DNA from: Anthoceros angustus
Lineage: Eukaryota > Streptophyta > Anthocerotopsida > Anthocerotales > Anthocerotaceae
Assembly: GCA_010909165.1 (NCBI GenBank)
Contig: MU008150.1
Location: 1 to 64,000 of the forward strand
Reading direction: 5' to 3'
Length of the DNA: 64,000 nt
In this document: positions 36,681 to 47,293 of the stretch, piece after piece
Layout of the letters: every line of letters begins with the position of its first letter
Position numbering within the stretch: position 1 is the stretch's first letter
Position numbers and translations under genes: made by a program
The notes under the pieces: generated by a model
The model's database searches: none
Told to the model about the DNA's origin: nothing
Seen by the model: the letters and a program-made list of their open reading frames with translations, nothing else

Positions 36681-38560
36681 CGACCTATATTTTCATCTCA
36701 ACAGCAAATACATTTGAGGTGGTGGAGGTGGTAGTCTTTGTAGAGAGCTATCTATTGATATAAAAGCTATTACAAAAATATAAGCAAGATGTTAGATAAT
36801 TGATCTCATTTTTATTTTTTGATGAAACAATATTTCCTTGTTTCACTTGGTTTCGGAGACTCGTATCTTTTTTTTTTGCTTGTCCTAGACTATGATTTGT
36901 ATTTAGAGATCTATTTTTGAGATCTACAACCTAAGTTAGTACAGAAAAGCCTAAACAAATGATATTCATATGGGTAAGAAACTATCAAACAACCTCAAAG
37001 AAACTTAGGAGTTTAGGAAAGAAAATTATGATTTTGGAGAAAATGATTATTTTAGACTCTCTTTGAAAAGCTGACCAATTGTAGTTAGAAACTCTTAAAA
37101 GACATAAGAAACGTTTAGAGAAGCACATAAAAAGGTGTAAGTTTCTATGGTTTAATTAGGTTTTGTTAACTTTTTTCAATGAAATTAATATTTAAAAAAA
37201 TACTGTCATATACAAAGTGACTATTGGAGTAAAATTATGATTTTACTCAACCTAAAAAACACTATAAAAGAACCATATTTAGTAAAAACTACCCTCAAAT
37301 TCTCAATTCGAGCTCCTTGACTATTCTGGGGTTGCGTAGCATCCTACCAGTTCATAAATCGTAAAAAATGGTTACACACTTTTAAGTAGTGCTTGAGCAT
37401 CTTTGCAAATTGAAAAAAAGGCTCTAGATAAAATTGTAGGTGGTCATGAAGTCATACCTTTTAAATAAGAGGCCTAGTGCTCCCAAGAGGGATTAGATGT
37501 TGTTTTCTCCAACCGAAATATATGGCTCTTTGTCTATCTCTATTTAGATAAATTTATAATTTCTTTGGTAATTTTATTTTTTTACAGTTTTATTAATTAT
37601 CATGGATTTAAGAATCACTTTCTAGTTAAGCACTTCTTAGTTGTAGGAGGATGTACTAGGTATATATAGACGACACGAGATCTTCTTTGACTAAGTATAA
37701 TTATTTAGCAAAGAATATAACTTAATATAGCTTGTTATGTTAGAGTTTCAAGCGCAAATAAACTTGTGGATTTCTTCCATTATGACACATCACAACAAGT
37801 GGAAAACAATACATATGTTTTTTCTTCTTCTCCAACCTCTATTGTCTTCTACACCCTATATAATTTTAATTTACAAACTATTTGGGTGTTGCGCGGATGG
37901 TGTTGGTTTCACAACAAGCTATTTATGTGTTGCTAAGATGGTGTTAGTCTGACAACAAGCTATTTGTGTGTTCCTAGGATGGTTTCGTTCCACAACAAGC
38001 TATTCATGTGTTTTAACTCCTCGCTTCAAAAAATCCTCCCAACAACAATGTCTGCGCAATATTGGCGGATTCCGTTGAAATGGACTGCTTGGCAAAAGGC
38101 AGTAGACTTTCGCATCATCATATCCAAAAAAAATCGTGTCCCAGAAAACCATGTACGTTATTGCGGGTTTTGAACAAATGTGGCATCCACGATTCGACAG
38201 CACCGCAATAGAACGTGGAAAAATATATTATCGTCTTTGAATTCATTCCTTCAAATCTTCAGAAAATGTGCGGGGACCGGAACTGGTGGATGCGTTTGAA
38301 CTTGCGTCGGACACGCCGTTCTTATCATGTGTTCTAATAAAAAGAAGAACGTCCATCTGGATAGAGATACGGTTTTGGCTAATATGGTGTTTTTTACTTC
38401 AATTGGCTCTTACTTGTCATTAAATATCGCTTTTTTTTCGCTGTTGGGAAATCCATTCATGCCATTTGCAAAAACAAGGCCAATGTACTCTAACATAATC
38501 GCAATTTCTGTCCTGTATCGTCATTTTGTGTGCTCAGGATGTGAACTTGGTTATGTTGTT
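36680..38560. other. AT-rich gene-free stretch
   Basis: Markedly more AT-rich than the gene core, with poly-A/T runs and no supported coding region. It marks the switch from the gene-rich core to repeat territory. Confidence 0.5.
37870..38013 (+). repeat. Tandem repeat, 40-41-bp unit, 3-4 copies
   Basis: CAACAAGCTATTTATGTGTT and variants recur at 37912, 37953 and 37993, each followed by GCTAAGATGGTGTTAGTCTGA or a variant. A weaker first copy begins near 37870. Confidence 0.85.
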
Positions 38561-38641
38561 TAGGTCCATGGCAGAACGCACAACCTATGGATAAGAGAAG
38601 TGCGCCAGTCAGCCGGCGCACACCTTGCCCACAATCCACTA

Positions 38642-39293
38642 CTAGTTGGAGTCCTTGGTCAACTGAAAAACTAACTCGTCTGTACCCCGTGAACCATTTT
38701 CATCAAGGGTTTCAAGATCTTCGCCTTCTGATGCGACAGCTTCTGCCACGCCATCATCCGCAGCGTCACTTCCTTCCATATGTTCCGGAGCTTCCTCCTG
38801 CACAGAGCGCAAAACGTACATGTTTTTCCGTATTATGGTTCTGGTCCTTGCATTTAATTGCTTCTGTTTTGTTAGAGAAAGCCCGTATGCTAAGATGAAT
38901 GTGTCTGAAAGAAGCAATTTGTCGACGTGTTTCCGCAACCTCATGCTCCGACGTTGAGAGCGACCCCCACGATTGGCGCGCGTTGGTGGCTGATCAGGTA
39001 AAATCTTCTCCTCTAGGTACCTGCCTTCAAAAGTGCCAAGAAAAGGATGGTATAATGACTGATGAACGTGTTCATTGAACCTTCCGTTGCTGCTATTTCA
39101 GAGCCTTTTTAACGTAACTTGCAGGTGTTCAGGCTTTATCGTAATCCCGTTGATGCAGTTCAAATGCTCATATTTGATTTCCGGATCCGCCGAAGCTCGA
39201 TCCTCGCCTTTTTCATCAAGCGTTGAAGGATCTGGATACGCATTATCCTTCTTCCTCACCCCAACTTTCCGCACAGAGGACTTTGAAGATTGC
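38642..39293 (-). CDS. Hypothetical two-exon acidic protein (uncertain)
   Basis: Possible exons are 39293 to about 39125 (starting MQSSKSSVRKVG, ending ITIKPEHLQ before a GTTACG donor) and about 38943-38642 (RLRKHVDKLLLSDTF..., ending in an acidic stretch with GEDLETLDENGS). The composition looks protein-like, and the frame opens head-to-head with the decayed gene on the plus strand, 12 bp apart. I recognise no family and the splice junction is not secure. It may be part of the same transposable unit. Confidence 0.3.
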
Positions 39294-39305
39294 ATGATGG
39301 TGATG

Positions 39306-41650
39306 GCGAGGACGCTAGGGAGCAACAAGCATGCAGAGGACGATCCTCCGGCCGCGTTAGAGGCCCCGAAACGCATCAAGAAGCAGCGGAAAAATGCAGT
39401 TGCGGCTGCAAGAGCAGCAGCAGGACCAGTGTAAGGGTGCGTAGCGGATGAGGGGATGCAGAACCCCGCGAATATGGTTACAGTAACCCCACCCGCGATC
39501 ATGCAAATGAGGGAATCCTCTCATGGTAGTGTCCGGGCGTCCACCTCAAAGGGTAGTCAACGGAAAGTATATGAAGACATGGAAGGCCAACGAGGGAGTA
39601 CCAACCTCAGTGGAAATGCAGGAATTGCGATTCCTTATGCTTTTAACTTTGTGGAGCAGCTGAAGGTGAAAAAGCTCCAAGATTCTCTTCCGAAGCGGTA
39701 CAACACCGACAAGGAGTGAAGCGTTATTGCAGAAGAAGAACCGGATGATCCAGGTCTGCCTTGGATTCTACTACTGGCCTTATGGATTAACGGTTATAAT
39801 GGTATTGAGGGGGATTCCCAGGCAAGAGCTGGCTGGATTCTTTGTGCAACAGTTGACAGGATGGGCGAAGATATGCACATACAGTTTCTAGTCCCCAAGA
39901 AACCTCATTTGCACATAAACGATGACATCAACACACATCTCCTCTTGATAATGGATGCTGCCAAGATAATGCCTCGGCATTGTGAGCCATCCAGTTAAAA
40001 TCTGCCTTGCGCGAGTCCAAAAGTGTTCAAGACGTAAGTAAGTTGTATTTCAGTTCTGTATCACTTCCCAAATTCAGTTAGGGTTTCGCCTCATGCTGGT
40101 CTACTAAACTTATTCTGTATATAATGAGCAGGGGGGAGAACAATTTTGCCCTCGCTACGCCAAGGTGTCAAGAACAGTAGAGACGCTACCGGAGATCGGG
40201 CCGAGAGGCGGCGTGTGCAGCTGTCGGAGGCGGTGGGCGGTGTTGAGACTGAACTGATGCCTAGGACCATGCAACCAGAGATGGAGGAGGACGAGGTCCC
40301 CGCAGGCCAGGCAGAGCCGAGCTCTCCGGAAGAGGAGGAGCATTCTCCAGCATCAGGGTCGGATGCGGAGGCGAGCCTGGACGAGGCTGTCCAGGGCTCA
40401 AACATGTCCAAATTTTGGGCTCTTCGGACTCTGAGGAGTTTGAGGAAGAGATCACCCCTCCTCCTCTGAAGAGGACCCGCAAGCGCGCACGACAAGGGAA
40501 GAAGAAGAAGGAATCCATACCGGATCTCCGTTGGAGACGAGAAGGCGATTGGCTGGTAAGTTTCATACTGAGAATCCATATGCCCCTCAGCAAACTGAAT
40601 GCATGGAGAAGTTGAAGCAACTTGTTATGGACTACCATGCAGAGTGCACACCAATCAAGCGCAAGAGGAAGGCAAGGTCTCAGGCCGATGATGGAGAAGA
40701 AGTAGCAGGAGGCCGGAAAAAATCAAGGAAAGGGAGGAAGCCTGCAGAAGAAGATCACTGATGCTGAAAGACTTGAGCTCCTGTCACAGGAAGATGACTA
40801 TCTGGAGATGGTTCGTACTCGGGCTTATAAGAAGCGGGTTCAAACCATCACTTTTGATATTCACATTTCATTTCTACGTCCTTCTTCTTTTCTAACGGCA
40901 GATGCTTAGATAAGGAAGGTGGATGAGGCATGGATGAAGTGCCTAGTTAGGCAGATGCAAACAGGTCCTGTGAAGGAAGGAACGCTCCCGCTTTTGTGCA
41001 TGATTGATCCAGCACAGTGCTTAAAGAAGGAAGATGCAGACCCGGAAGAGATAAGAGCCTAACATTATACACTAAGGGTCCTAGGAGGGAACCATTGCTA
41101 TGCCGCCATGCAGACCCTGTCCGAAATGTATCCGGCGGAAGATAAATTTCAATGGCTCGAGGGCCATGTCTATGCAGGCTTGACAGACGAAGAAATGAGG
41201 GTGCTAGCAGTGGATCATAATGTGTATGCAGACAAGAGGAAGAAGCTGGGTTTTATTGAATAAGCTTGGTATATACACGATGAGCTAGAGATTTGGCACC
41301 GGACACACCCCACTAGAAAACCTCATGTGCATTGGAAGTTCAATGTTTATAAGTTGCTGGGGATGCTAGAGGAGGCTGGAAACTCAAAGGACACCGATTA
41401 TGTCCAGAAGATGGTGGATAGGAAGACTTTACCATTAAGGATTACGAGATGCAAAGGTAAATTATGGGAGAACGTGGACACCATTTTCAGAATGTGGGAG
41501 AAGTGCGAACTCCCAGGCGAGGCGGGGACATCGCTGTCGAGACGGCAGGCGGAACGAAAGCATAAGCCACAAGACCCTCATGAGGCGGTCGATCCACACT
41601 TGATGCCCCCCCTCATCCGGCTCCAATGCTGGGAAGGGCATGGCGAGCAT
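39306..41650 (+). pseudogene. Decayed ParB-like-domain gene, 5' part
   Basis: Starts with a basic, Ala-rich N-terminus (MARTLGSNKHAEDDPPAAL, PKRIKKQRKN) and runs through frames 39456-39719, 39735-40000 and 40150-40760 (acidic, then Lys-rich GGRKKSRKGRK). The clearest part is 40910-41660. IRKVDEAWMKCLVRQMQ is followed by PLLCMIDPAQC, VLGGNHCYAAMQTLSEMYP and VYAGLTDEEMRVLAVDHN. That order (a recognition segment, a GGNHxxxA box, then GLTDxEA...HN) is what I know from eukaryotic proteins with a ParB/sulfiredoxin-like domain. In-frame stops at 41060-41062 and 41261-41263 and several frame changes show that it is dead. Polypyrimidine-AG sites near 40910 suggest it had introns. The frame runs into a Ser codon (TCC, 41651-41653) where a CACTA element is inserted; the likely continuation is at 59249. 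Family call is moderate. Confidence 0.55.
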
Positions 41651-41653
41651 TCC
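41651..41653. repeat. Target-site duplication of the outer CACTA element (left)
   Basis: TCC immediately before CACTACTAGG, repeated after the right terminus at 59246-59248. Three bp is the standard CACTA duplication length. Confidence 0.85.
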
Positions 41654-41667
41654 CACTACTAGGAAAA
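41654..41667 (+). repeat. Left TIR of the outer CACTA element
   Basis: CACTACTAGGAAAA, paired with 59232-59245. Confidence 0.9.
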
Positions 41668-41673
41668 CGGGCC

Positions 41674-42075
41674 TTTTACTATAGGCTTTTTAGAGCAGAG
41701 ATTCGAGGCTCAAGTCGATTTACAACGGGCTTCATGGTTCATGGATTATTTTCTTGTATAGCCATTCGTGTTACTACAGGGCTCTAGTGTTTTACTACGG
41801 GGTGTATTTAGCCACGCTATTCGATGACGTGGCATAGCAAGCTACTTTACTACGAGGGCTCTTGGTTGCAACACGCATAGATCCGATCAATGACTTTACA
41901 ACAATGAATGTCTTGTTTACGCACGTAGTAAACACCATCAAATGCATTTACAACGATTTTCTTTTACAACGGCCCATGGTCTACTTACAATGGGAAGTGG
42001 TTTACAACGCATTGTCAAGTTTTACAACGGGCTTTTACAGACATACATACCTTACAACAACACGCGGTTTACAAT
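41674..42075. repeat. Left subterminal repeats of the outer CACTA element
   Basis: At least ten short motifs of the form TTTAC(A/T)ACGG, CTTTACTACG or GTTTACAACG occur in 400 bp, mostly in direct orientation. They match the motifs at 58630-59225 near the other end. Confidence 0.8.
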
Positions 42076-42079
42076 GAGG

Positions 42080-43015
42080 ATCAAAGGTATGTGAGCATTC
42101 ATGTGCATATGGTATAGGGTTTGAGGAAGGGTTCAGAACTCGAATGAAAAGGTGGCCGCTTTATTGAGGCGTGCTCACCCAAAACTATGGGTCGGTCACC
42201 AAAACAAACACAACATCAACACGAACTTCGCACAAAGCGGGATGGCGACGCATCTCACTCGAGAATCTACCGGATGCGGGCGCGGCAGTCCCGTCTGCGT
42301 GCATCCTCTCCTCACCCACCACACGCTCAATTCCGTGTTCTCAATGCCAACCACCTTCTCCAATTCGGCCACAAGGAGGTGGTAGCCGTGAAAATCCTCG
42401 GGCTTCAGGCACCAGCTTCCATTTTCGGAACATCTGATTGGCAAACCTCTGCACCTCCCGTGCACGCTCTAGCTTGTCAAGCGTGCTTGTGCACGGTCGC
42501 ATCGGGCACGAGATATTGGTGAGAAAGGGGCCGGGCTTGTCGATAAGAGCGAGCTCTTTCGGTGTCCTCAAAATTGCGCTCCCATGACCGGTGTTGAAAG
42601 CCATAGCGCTAGCTTGGGCGCCGTCTTCCACAACCAGGTGCAAGGCAACAAAAACACAGTGGAACCCATCGATCGAAATGAGAATTGAGGCCGCATAAGC
42701 AGCGCTGCACGACGCAAAAGCGAGTTCTCGGCATGCAACTTTCCCCAAAGCGAGATCTATAACACTACCTCTACAACACTACAAATCGGCACAACCTGGA
42801 AAAACTCATGGTCGCGCACCTCAATCGCGGTAGGACCACGATCTCAGGTGTGGTGAATGAACTCGCTGAACAGGTGAAGTGGCTTGAAGGCAATGCACCC
42901 TTTTGTTGCCGACTAGGGCAAATGAGAGGCCGCCAGGTGTCTTGGACCCTCGAGTACATTCAGCGGCATGCCGCAGTACATGGTCTGGAAGCCAAGTTCC
43001 GAAAATGACTAGTCA
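42080..43015. other. Outer element, left internal region
   Basis: Short open frames on both strands (for example 42341-42748, minus) with no motif I recognise. This may be a remnant of an outer-element gene. Confidence 0.35.
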
Positions 43016-43019
43016 GAAA

Positions 43020-43440
43020 AACTCAACATCAACTTTAGTGGTCATGGCCAAGTACCCTGTCAAAGTTTATGACCAAGAGGATATGTATTTGACCGAGATG
43101 ATATGTATTTGGTATACCATGTTCCCAAGACCCAAGGAACCCTAAACCATGGTCCGAAACTAGAGAAAAGCTAACTCATGTCCCGGAACCCAAGGAACCG
43201 TAAACCATGTTCCCAAAACCCAAAGTGTTAACACTAAACCATTTTTCCAAAACCCAAGGACTACTCAAATCATTGGAGTTTAACTGCTACCAAAACCCAA
43301 GGACAATGGGGAAAACCCATTTCCAGCATTTATAACCGATGGTCACGAACCCGAAATGAAATCATGGCCAATATTATAAATCAAACCCCAAAACCCAAGG
43401 ACATGGGGAAAACCCACAAGCATAGCGTTTCAACTTATCC
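43020..43440 (+). repeat. Degenerate repeats built on AAACCCAAGGA
   Basis: Irregular copies of (C/A)AAACCCAAGGA followed by ACCATGGT/GGGGAAAACCC-type sequence across about 420 bp inside the outer CACTA element. No gene. Confidence 0.7.
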
Positions 43441-44280
43441 TTGGGTTTGAAACTCTTGCCAGTAACTATGATTAGGTTAAATATTCAAATACCAAGCTCA
43501 ATGTGCGGGCTATAAATGCGTGAATAATGCGGCAGAAATTAACCTCGAAAAATAGCCCGCTCACACGAGACACCGGAGGAGAAGTGTTCTTCTTCGAGAG
43601 AATGCGCGGGAAATACATGTCTTTGCGAAGATGTCGAAAAGCACCAGAAAGGGCCCCGCACGTCATCTCTGTTTTGCCGATTACCGTGACACGAAGAATG
43701 CAAGACATCTATGAACGCGTCCGCACACCGCTCTCTTGTGGTCGAGGATATACCACGTCCATCCCGCAGCTCGAGGAGCGCAAAGCGATTAGAAGAAGAC
43801 ACGCAAGTGTGGTAAAGGCAAGTTTAGGGTCAAGGTATGTCAGCATGAGGGCGTTGTTCTTTCTCTGTGGGCTTTTCATTCATGTGTTTGTGTTGTTGTT
43901 TTCTCGTGCCGTTCGCTACAGAGCTCCTGTTTTTCACAACCAGCAATGGGTGCAGATGCCAAAAGCCAGGAAGATAGAATGTCATGCCGAGGCGGACATC
44001 GAGACAAGGCGATTAAGCGGTGGCTGGCGAGGATGCGCCGTCGAGGCCCCGGAAGGCTATGACGTCGGACCCAGATGGTTGTGAAAAACAAGAACTTGGC
44101 GCATCTTTGCGATCTTAGGGCGCGCCTCAACACCTAAAAGGTAAGTGGAGTGCGGTGAAGAAGTTGAGGACCTTGAGCAGGAAGAAGACGCCAATGGTGA
44201 CGAGGATGAGCGAACATGTACAGTTGGAAGACATCAGCAGGCAAGAGGTAGCAAGGGGGGTGATCGTGGACGAGCTAAGC
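43441..44280. other. Outer element region left of the inner insertion
   Basis: A plus-strand frame at 43527-44084 and an acidic segment at 44145-44270 are the only candidates. Neither shows a known domain. The inner element interrupts this region. Confidence 0.35.
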
Positions 44281-44283
44281 GCG
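44281..44283. repeat. Target-site duplication of the inner CACTA element (left)
   Basis: GCG immediately before CACTACACC, repeated at 56297-56299 after the right terminus. Confidence 0.75.
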
Positions 44284-44295
44284 CACTACACCATA

Positions 44296-44480
44296 GTAGG
44301 CGATGTTGTAACGCTTTTGTAGTAACGATATTCCCTGTTTTGTAACAATGCTTTGCGTTTGTAACGTTTTTTTCGGCAATAAACCAGGAGCGGGTTTGTG
44401 AGTAGAATGTTACTCCACGCGTTACATTATCTGGCGTTACTGAGCGATTTTGTAACGGATGTAACCTTTGGTTAGAGATT
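44296..44480. repeat. Left subterminal repeats of the inner CACTA element
   Basis: Repeated TGTAACG, TAGTAACG and GTTAC motifs, about eight in 185 bp. Counterparts lie at about 56225-56275. Confidence 0.75.
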
Positions 44481-46640
44481 AACTGGCCCCCTTTCCCGTG
44501 AGCTCTGTGGCCGCCACTTGGCTTCCTCTCCTGCCCGAGCCGCCACGTCCCATCACGCCGCATACGCTACCATTTTTTCATCCCCCGTACTCACATGTCC
44601 ATATCTCTCCTTGCACGGGCATATTTCCCTGCGTATGTATGCGCCACGTGGTATCCACCCCGTTTTCCGCCATGGGTTTATATGTTCTGGAAGAGCGCCA
44701 CATGTCGGGGAGGCTCGCTGTGACCGTACATGCCTCCGTGATCCCCGTTTTCACATGCTGCTTGTGGCCGCACAGGCTCCACATGTCGGCATTCCCGTTC
44801 TGACGCGCCGTACTTCATCCATTTGTGCTGGTTGCAATTCTTTGGTATCCGACCACGTGGGCTTCTCTGCCACGATTGGCGAGCCATTAATGATGCTTTC
44901 CTTCATTACTTTCGATCTATATTTAAAACACTTCATTACGCAATAAGGTAGTTTTCAATTGTTCGTCATTCTGATTAGTAATATGTTATTACTAGATATA
45001 CCCTTCCATTTCAGGGCCACACATGTTTGGTCCACTGCCACTCTGTCTGCCTGCATATATAATGTAACCGAGGCATTGTGTCGTTCCACGTGCAAGGGCC
45101 CGGCGAGGTGCGCCATGAGGTGTGGCGATGGATGTATGCAGTCTATGCGTCCTGGACCGGGCCTACCTTTCGCCCCCATCTACGCCCCTATTCAAATGTG
45201 TACACTCCATACCCGCTGACATTGAAATCGCAGACCTCAATAATCTCCAGCGAACGGGGTGCAGGCTCTCGGCGTCGTGTGCTTCCCTTTCCCTTTGTTC
45301 TTCGCCGCGTCCTTTCGTGCAGGGCACCGCCTTTTCTCCGGCCCATGGTCCCGGATGCTTCCGCTCCTTCATAGATTCCGAATTGACTTCCAGCGCACCG
45401 GAGACCATTGCTCTTCTTCAGATGATGCAGATGTTTCAAGTCTCCCAATTTCCACACGCAGAATCAATTTCAAAGTCAACATAAAAGCATGTGTTGTAAG
45501 CGGCATATCTGTTATCACACCTCATCCTCTCTGGCTTTTCTTCCCACGTCCGCGATAGTGGCTTTAGCAGACCGACCTCTCCGCACACGTCCATGCCCTA
45601 TGTTTGCCTCCCCGCCATCCTCTACAGTCCGGAGCGCTCCCTCTGGTAGCGATAGCTGGTGGCTAGTCGTAGCCATCTCCATCCTCTCAAGCAAAGACGG
45701 ACTTTCCAGGCCCCCACAGAATCCACTGCTCGGTATTTGGCAGTTGGGGCTTCTGGCCCGTCCTCTCCACCCTCCTCTCCCACTTCCTCCATACCTCCTT
45801 CCTCTCCATTGTGCTCTGTACAACATCATCCTGGTTAGATTCACACATGGCAGGTGCAAAGGCAATTGCAAAGGCAATCTACTATTCTCAATCTATGTGC
45901 AATCCATGTGCACGAGTTTCCGCCCCTCGTTGTCCGTCATTTTTCCACCGCCCAACCACCCCGTCCATATTTCCGCGGGATGCAGAACACGCAAACCACC
46001 TTACCCAATTCCAGAAAAGTACTTGCCCAAAGCTCTGGCATGTTTTCTACTTAGAACCCGGCACTCTTACGCCCATGTTGGATGTCTTCCCAGCACTTCC
46101 GAAACTTGGCACAGTATCCCTCTCGCCCTTGTCTGCCGTATGGGTTGGGTCCGTTGGTTCCCCTTCCGCTCGACAGCGGCAGCTATGGCTTCTTGGCGCG
46201 TTAAGCACCTCGGCTTCCACTTGCGCGTACCTTGCCTCTTCATCTGTCGCACTTCACCATACATCCTTTGCAATGTTGGGAGGCATGCGCGCTTGCTTCT
46301 CTGCCTTCCTCCCGGCTGCCTTTTGTTGATCACAAGTGCTCTTGCCTTCCTACTGCCCGGATCCGAGATCTTTGTGGCCCATTGCTTGTTCACCTCCCAC
46401 TTGATAAGCCGTGCGTTTTTTGTGACTCTTCTTTCTTGTCCTCCACCAGCTCCCTCCGGCCCGATAGTATGTCCGTTTGCACTAGTTGGTGCACCATGTT
46501 CAACACCGCGCCACTCAAAGTGGGTGAGCCCTCCTCGGCGAGCGTCTAACGAACTTCCGCGGAGGTGCGATCCAAGCACCCCACCACAGTGCTTCTTCCG
46601 GAGAACGCTCTCAAGTGGCGAACCCCTCCTTACCCACGGA
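44481..46640. other. Inner element, non-coding or unrecognised left part
   Basis: Long plus-strand frames, up to 446 codons at 45489-46829, are Pro/Ser/Leu-rich and look like antisense shadows. No domain is recognised on either strand. Confidence 0.35.
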
Positions 46641-46642
46641 TG

Positions 46643-47293
46643 TCAAAATTCGGCGGAAATGGGCTCTACCTCTCCTTCTGACAAAGGAGCCCTTCGGCTC
46701 TGCTGGAGGGCTCCAACTGTCGGCCCCTCTCCTTCCTGTTCTTCTTCCCCACCGGCTACCTCCCGCTCCGCCCATGCTTCCTGCCAGTTTGCTAAGATCT
46801 CTGCTCGAGCGAGGGCGACTTCATCGTGACACCCCGGTCTGAGTTGAGACTCGATGACTTCCTCGTCGGTCGCGCTAGGCAAGCCGTCCATATGCCCTTC
46901 TTCGTCTGCAAGCCCGCCATCCGCTACGGGTGATCCTCGCCCGCGCTGCTGATGGTCACCCAGAGTACCGCCTCGCAGCTCCCAACCGGCGCCATTGCCA
47001 TCGTCACAAGCAATTTGCCGGCAATCTGCTGCGCTGTCGTGTGCTCTCGCCGTCGCCGCTTCAGCCCGCGCCGCTCCCTGCCGATGGTGTGTCCGTGTTC
47101 CCCGTCGCCCCTCGTGCATCGCGTCCACTGCCCGCGGACCACCCTGCACCGCAGGTGGTTTCCCCACCTTCGTCCGAGCCATTGCCGCCGCGCTCCACCT
47201 CTTCCAAGCTTGTTGAAATGTGTGATGTTGTCGAGTGCTCGGCTCCGCTTGCATATCCATGTTCACGCTGGTGATCTTTCTACCACACTGCAA
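46643..47293 (-). CDS. Possible second CACTA-encoded protein (uncertain)
   Basis: A minus-strand frame of up to 216 codons, downstream of the transposase on the same strand. Its C-terminal half is acidic and Ala/Glu-rich (EVALARAEILANWQEAWAERE, GGEEEQEGEGP) and could be helical. CACTA elements often encode a second DNA-binding protein (TNPA-like) in this position. I recognise no conserved domain, so this is positional inference only. Confidence 0.25.
   Translation of the reverse strand: MQCGRKITSVNMDMQAEPSTRQHHTFQQAWKRWSAAAMARTKVGKPPAVQGGPRAVDAMHEGRRGTRTHHRQGAARAEAATARAHDSAADCRQIACDDGNGAGWELRGGTLGDHQQRGRGSPVADGGLADEEGHMDGLPSATDEEVIESQLRPGCHDEVALARAEILANWQEAWAEREVAGGEEEQEGEGPTVGALQQSRRAPLSEGEVEPISAEF

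Noticed and set aside
45489-46829. 446-codon plus-strand open frame inside the inner CACTA element
   Set aside because: Composition (Pro, Ser, Leu, Cys) and lack of any motif suggest an antisense shadow of GC-rich sequence.
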